Shown: positions 7,406 through 15,440 of the stretch, piece after piece | Layout: each line of letters starts with the position of its first letter | Numbering within the stretch: position 1 is the stretch's first letter | From: an uncultured Eubacteriales bacterium | GTDB lineage: Bacteria > Bacillota > Clostridia > Christensenellales > QALW01 | Assembly (NCBI GenBank): GCA_900547955.1 | Contig: URIR01000026.1 | Location: forward strand, 1 to 26,276 | Direction of reading: 5' to 3' | Length of the DNA stretch: 26,276 nucleotides | Position numbers and translations under genes: made by a program | Notes under the pieces: model-generated | Told to the model about the DNA's origin: nothing | Seen by the model: only the letters and a program-made list of their open reading frames with translations | Database searches by the model: none

Positions 7406-9382
7406 TTAGCCCAGAGAATGCTCCGTTCTCTTTATTACCTCTCTCTTTAAATCCTCAGATAACCTGTTAAAGTATTCAGAATAGCCGCCTATTCTCACCA
7501 TCAGATTTTCATGCCGTTCAGGATGCTCCAGCGCGTCCAGCATATCCTCTAAAGACAGACAGCTTATTTGCAGCTGCATGCCTCCCTGTTTAAAAAAGCC
7601 CTGCACCAATCCCTGCAAGCCGCAGCGCATATGCTCCTTTTGCAGTCTCAGGTTCATAACGGGCGTGCCCAGCGCCATATTAAAAGGAAGCGCCGCTACG
7701 CTGTTAAGCAGAGCCGTCGGCCCTTTTACGTCCTTGCCATGTACTGCGCTCACGCTGTCGCACAGCGCCTCGCCCGCGGCGCGGCCGTCCGGAGTAGCCG
7801 GAACGCATTTACCTGCGTCGGCATAGGTTACAAACTGAATGGAAGCGGGCAAAAACGCTCCGCCCAAATATGGAGTACGCAATTCAAACAGCTCAAATAT
7901 ATCACGAGCGAAAGCCGCGGCAAGGCTGTCCGCCTCCTTGCAGTCCACTCCATAACACGGAGAATCCTTCATGTCCCTTAAAAAATCCTTATTCTGCTCG
8001 TCCAGCAGCCTTATAAATTCTTCAGCCCGGTACTTAGCTTTAGTATAGACCCATTTTCTTATAGCAAGCAGGGAATCAATAACGTTTATAAGACCGGCTA
8101 CATTGACCACGCTCCAATAATAGCGCGCTCCCTTAGAATTAAAATCCGAGCCTTTATCTATGCAGTCGTCTATAAGCAGAGACCGCACGGGATTAGGCCG
8201 GTATTCCTCCCTCTCCTTCTGATATGCGCTTATATGTTCCAGCGTCAATAAAATGTCCTTCTTGGCATCCTCAAGAAGAACCCTATAAAAATCCTCAAAG
8301 GAAGCGCATTCCTTCAATCTGGCGCGCATGCAGTTTGAAAAAATTAAAGCCAGATTAATGCCGGCGTCCAAAGAGCCTACGTTGGAAATCCCAGCCAGCA
8401 TAGTTTCGGTACATCCTCCCCCATTGAATTTTAACAAATCCTCTTTAGGAATATGGGGGAATTTATTGTGCAGGCCCTCCTGATAAAGCCTTTCGTTATA
8501 GAACGCAGGCTGACCGCTTCCGCTTATAAGCGCTTCAGCCGCTTCCTCCCAGGCCCATTGGGGAGTCTGCTCAGTTACCCTGAATTCCATGCTGGGCCTG
8601 CGCCGCCCCCTTATAGCTTTAAGGCATTGCCTTGTTAATTCATTGCATTCCGGCCCTATAGCAGACGACCAGCCGTTATTTACTTCTACGTTATCGTAAA
8701 ATTCTTCAATAAGAGAAACAATATCCTCTCCTTTATAAAGCTCGTATAGCGGAGCGTCTATGGCGCCGGGATTATCGCAGCCGTCTATATAATATATAAA
8801 ATTCCAGCAGACCATAGCCTGATATAAATTACCGGCCGGCTCAAACGGAACGCGCTCCAGAGCCTCTATAAGTTCGCCCTCCGCGTGCGCGTTTTTCAGC
8901 AATTTCAAGCAGCGCGAATGATAAATTTCAATTCCCTCCAGCACAGTTAAAAGCCCGTCGCGGAAATCTCCGTCCGGCAGCTTCTGCGCTCTTCTTTTAT
9001 AGGAGTTTAAGCCTTCTTTAACTATACGCGGATAATTGGGGAAGGAATGAGTAAAGCCGTTCCCACCTATAGTATGCGGCGAATTAATTAGATGCAGCCT
9101 TTGCGCCTCCTCCGCCATTAGCTTAAGCTCATCCCGGCTTTTAGCGCCCAGCGCATTATAATCCAGCCAGAACGTATATGAAGGCTCGGGAACTACAGCG
9201 CAGCCCGGCCAGTATTTCGGTCCGTTAGGATAAAGCCTTCCACCGGCATAATCAGGCAGGGGCACATTCTCCCAATAACGCTTATGTGCATTTGCATATC
9301 TAAAAAAACGGCTTCTTTCAGGATATTCAAAAAATCCTGCGGCATATGGCTCGTTTATACTCATAAACAATTCATAACTCAT
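7406..9382 (-). CDS. Short glycyl radical enzyme of the pyruvate formate-lyase-like family, substrate unknown
   Basis: A 658-residue oxygen-sensitive radical enzyme. The C-terminal radical motif is VRIGGYSEYF with the radical glycine at G633. The active-site cysteine loop is GGGCTETM, giving C324 and E326 in a G-C-x-E arrangement. That is the form found in dehydratase/lyase members (glycerol dehydratase, choline lyase, hydroxyproline dehydratase types) and not the Cys-Cys of true pyruvate formate-lyase. The block TPDGRAAGEALCDS (530-543) and HTIGGNGFTHSFPNY (103-117) are also family hallmarks. It is about 100-200 residues shorter than the characterised dehydratases, mainly at the N-terminus. 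The start codon is secure (AAGGAG about 9 bases before ATG). No radical-SAM activating enzyme is adjacent, so activation must come from elsewhere. Family assignment is firm; the reaction is not known. Confidence 0.88.
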   Translation of the reverse strand: MSYELFMSINEPYAAGFFEYPERSRFFRYANAHKRYWENVPLPDYAGGRLYPNGPKYWPGCAVVPEPSYTFWLDYNALGAKSRDELKLMAEEAQRLHLINSPHTIGGNGFTHSFPNYPRIVKEGLNSYKRRAQKLPDGDFRDGLLTVLEGIEIYHSRCLKLLKNAHAEGELIEALERVPFEPAGNLYQAMVCWNFIYYIDGCDNPGAIDAPLYELYKGEDIVSLIEEFYDNVEVNNGWSSAIGPECNELTRQCLKAIRGRRRPSMEFRVTEQTPQWAWEEAAEALISGSGQPAFYNERLYQEGLHNKFPHIPKEDLLKFNGGGCTETMLAGISNVGSLDAGINLALIFSNCMRARLKECASFEDFYRVLLEDAKKDILLTLEHISAYQKEREEYRPNPVRSLLIDDCIDKGSDFNSKGARYYWSVVNVAGLINVIDSLLAIRKWVYTKAKYRAEEFIRLLDEQNKDFLRDMKDSPCYGVDCKEADSLAAAFARDIFELFELRTPYLGGAFLPASIQFVTYADAGKCVPATPDGRAAGEALCDSVSAVHGKDVKGPTALLNSVAALPFNMALGTPVMNLRLQKEHMRCGLQGLVQGFFKQGGMQLQISCLSLEDMLDALEHPERHENLMVRIGGYSEYFNRLSEDLKREVIKRTEHSLG

Positions 9383-9413
9383 TTCCCGTATCTCCTTGTT
9401 TAAAATCTTTTTC

Positions 9414-9441
9414 TTGACTATACTATATTCGATGATATAAT
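9414..9441 (+). promoter_or_regulatory. Promoter of the AraC-type regulator gene
   Basis: TTGACT, a 16-base spacer and TATAAT on the plus strand, 60 bases before the regulator ATG. It overlaps a possible minus-strand promoter for the glycyl radical enzyme (TTGAGA at 9455-9460, 17 bases, TATCAT at 9432-9437). An 8-bp inverted repeat, ATACTATA (9420-9427) and TATAGTAT (9442-9449), spans the same sequence and is a candidate operator. Confidence 0.6.
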
Positions 9442-9500
9442 TATAGTATCTTTATCTCAATTATAATGTAAAAACATATCAAAAAGAGAAGGTCAAAAAA

Positions 9501-10382
9501 ATGCTGCCTGACAGTTTGCCAATAGAAAACGGAAAAAATCATTGGTATTATACCGACGCGTTTGAACCATCCAACCGCGGATTAATACAATCCTTTATAC
9601 ATTTTAACTATAATATAGGCATGCATACTCATGATTTCTGGGAACTGAATATCGTGCTAAACGGTACGGGCGGTCATTATATAGGAAAAAACCGTTTTGA
9701 AATAAAGGCCGGCGACGTATTTATAATACCGCCAAATATACAGCATGGATATTTTAATCTCAGCGGACTGAACGTATACCACATGCTCATACACGCGCAA
9801 TTTTTAGAACAGCATATGCATGAATTACGAAAATACGGAGGGTACGCGGCTCTCTTTGAAATTGAGCCTTATTTAAGAGGGGTCTGCAATAAATCCATGT
9901 TTTTGAATTTATCTACTGGTCAATTAAAATGGCTAATGCAAAATATAAACCATATACGCATTTATTATGAGAACGGAGGCCCCTTTGCCGAAGCGCTTGC
10001 TAATTCTGCAGCCGGAAATATTCTATCCCACCTTTGCTTTCTGGCGGATAACTACCACTCGCTGGGCGCATCCGCTTCGCAGAGCGCGCCCCTAAATATG
10101 ATTCAGTGCCTTAATTATATACATGCAAATTTTGATAAGGAACTCGACATACAGCATTTGGCCCGGATATGCAGTATGTCAAGAGCCTCCTTTATACGGG
10201 CCTTCAAGGCTAACTGCGGCATACCGCCGCATAAATATATCATCCAGCTCCGTCTGCGCGCAGCGCGGAGGCTTATGGCCGAATCCAACTTGAGTGTTAC
10301 GGAGGCAGCCCATGAATGCGGCTTTTACGACGCCTCGCATTTAAAAAAATATTTAAACAATACTGAATTTATAATAAATTAA
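9501..10382 (+). CDS. AraC-family transcriptional regulator with damaged C-terminal helix-turn-helix
   Basis: A 293-residue protein. The N-terminal cupin sensor domain (HTHDFWELNIVLNGTG at about 42-57, then IKAGDVFIIPPNIQHG at 68-83) would bind a small ligand. The C-terminal AraC DNA-binding domain starts near residue 205 (MIQCLNYIHANF), with the first helix-turn-helix LARICSMSRASFIRAFK intact. The second reads NLSVTEAAHECGFYDASH, then diverges into LKKYLNNTEFIIN and stops. The usual recognition helix and the GxTPxxYR tail are missing. Adding one base in the T run at 10340-10342 would restore FKKIFKQY, close to the family consensus, so a frameshift is likely, although the restored frame itself meets TGA shortly after. 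Divergent from the glycyl radical enzyme, it is its probable local regulator. It is uncertain whether it still binds DNA normally. Confidence 0.82.
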   Translation: MLPDSLPIENGKNHWYYTDAFEPSNRGLIQSFIHFNYNIGMHTHDFWELNIVLNGTGGHYIGKNRFEIKAGDVFIIPPNIQHGYFNLSGLNVYHMLIHAQFLEQHMHELRKYGGYAALFEIEPYLRGVCNKSMFLNLSTGQLKWLMQNINHIRIYYENGGPFAEALANSAAGNILSHLCFLADNYHSLGASASQSAPLNMIQCLNYIHANFDKELDIQHLARICSMSRASFIRAFKANCGIPPHKYIIQLRLRAARRLMAESNLSVTEAAHECGFYDASHLKKYLNNTEFIIN

Positions 10383-10499
10383 GCTCTGCCGGCCAGTATG
10401 CGGGCGCACAAGGAATAAGGCGCACAAAACGGATGAATCCGCGTCCGCCAGGCTGTCCGCATAAATCGACCGTCCTGGCTTGAAAATAGTCTTAAATAA

Positions 10500-10542
10500 A
10501 AGCCGCCGGACGGAACAAATACCTTTGCTCAGCCGACGGCTT
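10500..10542 (-). terminator. Terminator of trpS
   Basis: On the minus strand AAGCCGTCGG pairs with CCGGCGGCTT (10 pairs including one T-G wobble) around a 23-base loop and is followed by TTATTT. The same arms carry an A-C mismatch on the plus strand, so it favours minus-strand transcripts, i.e. trpS. The loop is larger than usual. Confidence 0.6.
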
Positions 10543-10557
10543 ATCATTTTTATGCTG

Positions 10558-11565
10558 TCAAAGCTTTTTAGGCGCCAGACCCACTTTCTTCTGAACCTTT
10601 CTCAGCATTTTACCCGCCGTATATGAAGCCCGTTCCGCCGCTTGGGTATATATTTTTTCCAAATACGCCTTATCGCCGAGCAATTCACGCTGTCTGCCCT
10701 GAATAGGCTCTAAAACCGACCACACGGCGCTGCCTACGGCCTCTTTAAACTGTCCGTAGCCCAAGCCTTCAAATTCCTTTTCAATTTCTGATATTCCTTT
10801 ATTTGTACAGGCGGAATATATTTCAATAAGATTTTTTATTCCCTTTTTTTGCTCCGAATATATAATCTGGCCGTCCGAATCTGTTACCGCCCTTTTAAAT
10901 TTACGCATAACCGCCGCCTCGTCATCCATCATGGATATAAAAGCGTTAATATTTTCATCTGATTTGCTCATCTTTTTATCCGGCTCCTGCAGGCTCATAA
11001 TTTTAGCCCCGCATTTTGGAATATAGGCCTCAGGAATTTTAAAGGTATCGCCATATAAATTATTGAACCGCTCGGCTATATCGCGGGTAAGCTCCAGATG
11101 CTGCTTCTGGTCCTGACCTATAGGCACCAAATCGGTATTATAAAGCAATATATCCGCCGCCATAAGCACGGGATATGTAAAAAGCCCTGAACCGATATTA
11201 GCGCCCTGCTTCTGACTTTTATCCTTATACTGCGTCATTCGGCTCAATTCACCCATGTAGGTATAGCAGTCCAATATCCAGGCCAATTCCGAATGCGCCG
11301 GTACATGCGACTGAAAATATATCGCGCTCTTTTCGGGCGAAAGCCCGCAGGCGATATAAAGCGCCAGCAACTCAAGGCAATTTCTGCGCAGCTTCGCAGG
11401 CTCCTGCCGAACCGTAATCGCATGCAAATCCACTATGCAGTAATAGCATTCGTATTCGTCCTGAAGCCCTACCCAATTACGAAGCGAGCCCAAATAATTA
11501 CCTATCGTCAGCATACCGCTGGGCTGAATCCCCGAAAATATTATTTTTTTCTGCTCGTTGTCCAT
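10558..11565 (-). CDS. trpS: Tryptophanyl-tRNA synthetase
   Basis: A class I aminoacyl-tRNA synthetase that charges tRNA-Trp with tryptophan using ATP. The 335-residue length is standard. Motifs: SGIQPSGMLTIGNYLGSL (11-28), with TIGN as the HIGH-type signature; MGELSRMTQYKDKS; DLVPIGQDQKQHLELTRDIA, the tryptophan and dimer-interface region; and KMSKS at 198-202. It is a single gene between its own terminator (10500-10542) and the terminator of the upstream FloA operon (11631-11662), so it should have its own promoter in 11566-11630. The ribosome-binding site is weak (AAGG). No T-box leader fits in the roughly 65-base space. Confidence 0.97.
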   Translation of the reverse strand: MDNEQKKIIFSGIQPSGMLTIGNYLGSLRNWVGLQDEYECYYCIVDLHAITVRQEPAKLRRNCLELLALYIACGLSPEKSAIYFQSHVPAHSELAWILDCYTYMGELSRMTQYKDKSQKQGANIGSGLFTYPVLMAADILLYNTDLVPIGQDQKQHLELTRDIAERFNNLYGDTFKIPEAYIPKCGAKIMSLQEPDKKMSKSDENINAFISMMDDEAAVMRKFKRAVTDSDGQIIYSEQKKGIKNLIEIYSACTNKGISEIEKEFEGLGYGQFKEAVGSAVWSVLEPIQGRQRELLGDKAYLEKIYTQAAERASYTAGKMLRKVQKKVGLAPKKL

Positions 11566-11573
11566 TTTGCTTC

Positions 11574-11609
11574 GCCTTAAAAAGCTTAAATTAACCCGCT
11601 TTAAAAGGC
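11574..11609 (-). promoter_or_regulatory. Imperfect inverted repeat in the trpS leader
   Basis: GCCTTTTAAAG and CTTTTTAAGGC pair over 11 positions with two central T-T mismatches. The downstream arm covers the only SD-like bases of trpS, so folding could hide the start site. The function is unproven. Confidence 0.25.
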
Positions 11610-11630
11610 TTCCTCCTGAAGTAATATTTT

Positions 11631-11662
11631 AAAATAAGCAGGAAACGCCCCAAGGCGCTTCC
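11631..11662 (-). terminator. Terminator of the lipoprotein-nfeD-floA operon
   Basis: On the minus strand GGAAGCGCC and GGCGTTTCC form a 9-bp stem (one G-T wobble) with a 4-base loop, then TGCTTATTTT. It lies 10 bases after the last stop codon of the operon. Confidence 0.8.
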
Positions 11663-11671
11663 CGCATATAG

Positions 11672-12082
11672 CTAACGCATTGATTTAGGCTTACTCAGCA
11701 CCTCTGAAATAATTATACCCTTAACCAGGCCGTCATGCTCCAGCAGCTCTTCAAGAGCTATAAAAGGCTCCGCCTCTTCTTCTGGCATAACCGGCTTTTT
11801 AGCCGGATAATCAGACGCGCCCTCTTCCGAGCCTGAGCCAAAAGCCATATTAGCCTGTTTCTGCGGCCTTGATTGACCTTCGCCCGAATAAGACATACCC
11901 TCTCCCGCGCGCTTAGGCTGCGCGCCCACCTGCCCATTCTGAACAGGCTTCTGCTCTGTAAATAAAGGGCGGGAGGCGCCGCCGGTCCGAGTTTGCTCCC
12001 TCTCCGGCTTCTTTTTAGCAAATGCGCTTATTATAGAGCATATCGCCACTATAAGCACGATTACCGAAATAACCGTATCCAA
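11672..12082 (-). CDS. Small membrane-anchored protein following floA, function unknown
   Basis: A 136-residue protein with an N-terminal transmembrane helix (about residues 3-22), followed by a long hydrophilic, low-complexity linker rich in K, R, E, Q, G and P. The conserved-looking C-terminal patch reads GIIISEVLSKPKSMR. Short proteins with a single N-terminal anchor and an ending of the type I-x-SE-I/V-L-x-P-x are common hypothetical proteins in Clostridia. It starts with TTG, chosen because GGAGG lies 7 bases upstream, and begins 20 bases after the floA stop, so it is very probably the last gene of that operon. The location suggests a membrane-associated partner of FloA; no function can be assigned. 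Confidence 0.75.
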   Translation of the reverse strand: MDTVISVIVLIVAICSIISAFAKKKPEREQTRTGGASRPLFTEQKPVQNGQVGAQPKRAGEGMSYSGEGQSRPQKQANMAFGSGSEEGASDYPAKKPVMPEEEAEPFIALEELLEHDGLVKGIIISEVLSKPKSMR

Positions 12083-12102
12083 TGGACTACCTCCCTCTTA
12101 AA

Positions 12103-13122
12103 TTATTTCTTATCATTTTTTCCGTTAGGAGTCTGAGGCTTGCCGATATCTGCTATTGCTTCCCTCATATCGGTATCAGCCTGTACGTTTTTAAGATTAT
12201 AATAATCCATAACCCCTATTTTGCCTTCGCGCAGAGCCGCCGCCATAGCGCGCGGAACCTCCGATTCAGCCTCTACCACCTTAGCGCGCATTTCCTGCAC
12301 CTTAGCCTTCATCTCCTGCTCCTGAGCCACAGCCATGGCGCGCCTTTCTTCCGCCTTTGCCTGGGCTATGCGGCGATCGGCCTCAGCCTGGTCCATCTGA
12401 AGCTGGGCGCCTACATTTCGCCCAACATCTACATCAGCGATATCTATAGACAATATTTCAAACGCCGTGCCTGCATCCAAGCCCTTATCCAAAACGGTGC
12501 GGGAAATGCGGTCGGGATTTTCAAGAACCTCCTTATGGCTGTTGGCCGAACCCACCGTTGTTACAATACCCTCTCCTATACGCGCTATAATAGTCTCTTC
12601 CCCCGCGCCGCCTACCAGACGGTCTATATTGGCCCGCACAGTAACGCGCGCCTTAGCTCTCAATTCAATTCCGTCCTTAGCTATAGCCGCCACAACCGGC
12701 GTTTCTATTATTTTGGGATTAACGCTCATCTGCACCGCCATAAGCACATCCCGGCCAGCCAAATCTATGGCGGCCGCCCGTTCAAAGGAAAGAGGTATGG
12801 CGGCGCTCTGAGCCGCCACAAGAGCATTTACCACTCTCTCAACATTGCCCTTTGCCAAATAATGCGCCTCCATCTTATTTACCTTTAAATCCAGTCCTGC
12901 CTTGGCGGCCTGTATCATGCAGTTTACTATACGGGAAATATTCACCCGCCTGAACCGCATTGCTATAAGCTGGCCCCAGCTTATTTTCACTCCCGAAAGC
13001 GAAGCTACCATCCACAGTCTTATGGGTATTACCGTAAATAGAATTATCAGCAATATTATAACGACTACTGCGGCAATTATCGTTCCCCCGTTTATAAAAC
13101 CCGTTTCCAGCAAACCAAACAT
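12103..13122 (-). CDS. floA: Flotillin-like protein FloA
   Basis: A 339-residue membrane scaffold protein that forms functional membrane microdomains. The N-terminal hydrophobic hairpin (about 12-45) is followed by the very conserved family core: RFRRVNISRIVNCMIQAAKAGLD, the SPFH-like domain, AKARVTVRANIDRLVGGAGEETIIARIGEGIV, and GSANSHKEVLENPD. A long alanine/glutamate/arginine coiled coil (roughly 240-300, AEADRRIAQAKAEERRAMA) then leads to the C-terminus MDYYNLKNVQADTDMREAI. The length and order match FloA throughout. SD GAGGAG lies about 8 bases before ATG. It is immediately downstream of nfeD, the standard NfeD-flotillin pairing. Confidence 0.97.
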   Translation of the reverse strand: MFGLLETGFINGGTIIAAVVVIILLIILFTVIPIRLWMVASLSGVKISWGQLIAMRFRRVNISRIVNCMIQAAKAGLDLKVNKMEAHYLAKGNVERVVNALVAAQSAAIPLSFERAAAIDLAGRDVLMAVQMSVNPKIIETPVVAAIAKDGIELRAKARVTVRANIDRLVGGAGEETIIARIGEGIVTTVGSANSHKEVLENPDRISRTVLDKGLDAGTAFEILSIDIADVDVGRNVGAQLQMDQAEADRRIAQAKAEERRAMAVAQEQEMKAKVQEMRAKVVEAESEVPRAMAAALREGKIGVMDYYNLKNVQADTDMREAIADIGKPQTPNGKNDKK

Positions 13123-13143
13123 CTTTTTCTCTCCTCAACTTTT

Positions 13144-13641
13144 TTATTTTTCTTCAGCCCGGGCTGAAAGACAAACTATAATTTTGTTTCCCTCTATTTT
13201 CAATACTTTTACCGGCGCGTTTTTCTCTATAAATTCGCCCGAGGTCAGCACGTCGTATTTTCTGTCAGAGAAAAGCGCGCTGCCCGCAGGCCGAAGCTCT
13301 GTTAAAGCTATGCCCTCGTCGTTAATAGAAAGCTCGTGAGCCGGAACTTCCTCCTGCTGATTTATTGAGCTTGTAAGGATAAGCGGATTCTTTTTCTTCT
13401 TATTAGAGCTGGTTATAAAATACAACGAGCCTATAAGAATAAGCACAACGCCCAGCACCACCCACATAACGTTCCATCCAATATAATTATACATTGCCAG
13501 CACCCCGCCGACGCAAAGCACCGCTCCGCCTATTCCAGGCGCTCCCAGGCCAGGCAGCAGCATCTCTATTATTACAAGCGCCGTGCCCAGCAATACTAAT
13601 ATTATAGTTACATAAAACGGGATAAAACTAAGAAACTCCAT
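13144..13641 (-). CDS. NfeD-family membrane protein
   Basis: A 165-residue protein with three to four hydrophobic segments in the first 85 residues (FYVTIILVLLGTALVIIEMLLPGLGAP and later), and then a C-terminal OB-fold NfeD domain. The OB-fold is recognisable as GIALTELRPAGSALFSDRKYDVLTSGEFIEKNAPVKVLKIEGNKIIV. It lacks the ClpP-like protease domain of long NfeD proteins. NfeD proteins work with flotillins in membrane organisation. I choose the ATG at 13641 (MEFLSF) because AGGAGG sits 9 bases upstream; an in-frame ATG 33 bases earlier would overlap the upstream gene and has no ribosome-binding site. It sits 23 bases after the lipoprotein gene and 21 before floA. Confidence 0.92.
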   Translation of the reverse strand: MEFLSFIPFYVTIILVLLGTALVIIEMLLPGLGAPGIGGAVLCVGGVLAMYNYIGWNVMWVVLGVVLILIGSLYFITSSNKKKKNPLILTSSINQQEEVPAHELSINDEGIALTELRPAGSALFSDRKYDVLTSGEFIEKNAPVKVLKIEGNKIIVCLSARAEEK

Positions 13642-13664
13642 AGTTATCTGCCTCCTGATTATAT

Positions 13665-15392
13665 TTATTCCCACGGCACAAGCTTTCCTCTTCCCTCAAT
13701 AAGCCGTTCCTCTTCGCCATTTAAAAGCACTATATAATTTTTACCGTCCCGGCTTATATTAAAAGCAAGCTCAGACGCATCCGGCTGGCTGAATAATAAG
13801 CCGTATTCAGGCAAAAAGCAATCTGTTAAAGCCGTATGACTCCCTGGCGATGCGCTTTTATTTAAGGTATATAAGCCGTTCTGGCGGCCAATAGTCAGAT
13901 AAAGCACCGTCTTGCCGTCGCTTACCCAGAAATCCTCCACTATTTTAGAACCGCTTTGACTTACTGTCGCACCCGAAGCATATAAGCTGTTTGTTGAATT
14001 ATCGTCTATATATATATCATATCCGCTTCCCGCGTCGTTTAGCATGGAATATGCAACAAAACGATTGCCATATTTAAAATTAACCGGCTTTTCACCCAGC
14101 ATTGTCATAACCGGCTCACCGTAAAAATACATTTTGACCAAACCGGCATACCGGTCTATTGCATATACCATAGCGCCCGATGTAAAAGAATAAAAATACA
14201 CGTCCTCAAGCGCAATGGTCATATCAGTAGGCAAAAGGAGCTGAGTACCGTCCGTATAAGCCACATATAAAACCGGCTTACCCTCAAGGCGCATACTGAA
14301 AGCATACGCCCCGTTATCGCTTGAAACATAGCGTCCGTTTATCACGCGGCGCGCAATGCATTCGCAGGCGGAAGCATCCAGCCTGTACAAATCCTTTTCC
14401 ATGCCCGAAGCCGGGTCTTCCAGGACCATAACATAGTTCATAGGCTGATAGATTTTATCGGGACTCCACCAATCCATCAGGACATTATCCAATAAATTGT
14501 AGCTGGAGGATTGCGACATATTAAACGAACTTATATTGACGCTATTTACAGTATCATAGATTGTAGAGTATTGAGCCGTCCCCCGGCCGGCAACTATTGT
14601 GCCGGTAGTCTGGTTTATGCTGAAAATCTCGCCGCAGCTGCCTATCCGCCTTGAAAGATTTACCGTATCGTAATAATAAAGCCCATAATCGGCATACGGA
14701 TTCTTATACGCGTCCGCTCCGGGATAATTTCTGAGAGCTTCCTTTATATTCTCCGCTCCGCGCGTGTCTTTTAAATAGACCACCTGGCTATAGCCGTATA
14801 TGAAATAGCCCTTATATACATCCTCATCCACCAGCTGAGTGTCAAAGCGCAGCCGGTAATAAAGGGTGCTTTTATGCTCCTGATGAACTGTATACAGCAC
14901 GCTTGGGGTCAGCTCGCTGAAAACAATGCTCTCCAAAAGCACATTATCCGCCACTATTGAATCCACCCCGCCGCTGAACTGCCTGAGCTGGGCGTAAATT
15001 AAACCGTCCTCCACAAAATATCCGCTTGTATAATAAAGAATATCCGCGCCGCGGTAGTACTTCATTTTATTATATTGAGCACCCGCATATGTATAGATAT
15101 ATTCACGGCAAATCTGAACCGGATCCGCCTCGAAGCTCTCCACGCAAAGAAGGGAGCATCCCTCTATATAAAACACCGGATATATGCTTCGGCTGGCCAA
15201 GTCTGCCGAAATATTACTGTCCACACTATTCTGCGCGCCTGATTCATTCTTGGCGGGAGGAAGCACGGCCGAAGCGGAAGCGCTTTGAACCGCAGCGGCA
15301 TCTGAAGCAGAAGGAAGGCTTTCACCTTCGCCGCATGCAGCTGAAACAAAAGCAAGGACAAATATTAAAATTAACACCAAACCTTTTTTCAT
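13665..15392 (-). CDS. Secreted lipoprotein with beta-propeller-like body, function unknown
   Basis: A 575-residue protein. The signal peptide MKKGLVLILIFVLAFVSAAC has an imperfect lipobox ending at C20 and is followed by a serine/alanine-rich linker (to about 65), as in membrane-anchored lipoproteins. The rest is tyrosine-rich and made of repeating short strand-turn units (e.g. LYYYDTV, YFYSFTSGAMVYAID, LYTLNKS, YIVLLNGEE), which suggest a WD/TolB-like beta-propeller fold. I see no catalytic motif. The start codon has TAGGAG at good spacing and a promoter 20 bases upstream. It is the first gene of the operon with nfeD and floA, an unusual leader gene for that pair, so it may be a surface component recruited to flotillin microdomains. 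That is inference. Confidence 0.8.
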   Translation of the reverse strand: MKKGLVLILIFVLAFVSAACGEGESLPSASDAAAVQSASASAVLPPAKNESGAQNSVDSNISADLASRSIYPVFYIEGCSLLCVESFEADPVQICREYIYTYAGAQYNKMKYYRGADILYYTSGYFVEDGLIYAQLRQFSGGVDSIVADNVLLESIVFSELTPSVLYTVHQEHKSTLYYRLRFDTQLVDEDVYKGYFIYGYSQVVYLKDTRGAENIKEALRNYPGADAYKNPYADYGLYYYDTVNLSRRIGSCGEIFSINQTTGTIVAGRGTAQYSTIYDTVNSVNISSFNMSQSSSYNLLDNVLMDWWSPDKIYQPMNYVMVLEDPASGMEKDLYRLDASACECIARRVINGRYVSSDNGAYAFSMRLEGKPVLYVAYTDGTQLLLPTDMTIALEDVYFYSFTSGAMVYAIDRYAGLVKMYFYGEPVMTMLGEKPVNFKYGNRFVAYSMLNDAGSGYDIYIDDNSTNSLYASGATVSQSGSKIVEDFWVSDGKTVLYLTIGRQNGLYTLNKSASPGSHTALTDCFLPEYGLLFSQPDASELAFNISRDGKNYIVLLNGEEERLIEGRGKLVPWE

Positions 15393-15411
15393 GCCATTCT
15401 CCTATATGACT

Positions 15412-15440
15412 ATTGTATATCAAAACGAGTCAAATGTAAA
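15412..15440 (-). promoter_or_regulatory. Promoter of the lipoprotein-nfeD-floA operon
   Basis: TTTACA, a 17-base spacer and TACAAT on the minus strand, with the -10 ending 20 bases before the ATG. A nearby TTGACT has the wrong spacing. Confidence 0.7.

Noticed and set aside
10353..10547. A 64-residue open frame on the minus strand after trpS.
   Set aside because: It starts inside the trpS terminator hairpin and runs into the AraC gene; no ribosome-binding site and no family resemblance.
11566..11630. T-box leader for trpS.
   Set aside because: The space is only about 65 bases, and the T-box sequence (TGGNACCGCG-type) and specifier stem are absent.
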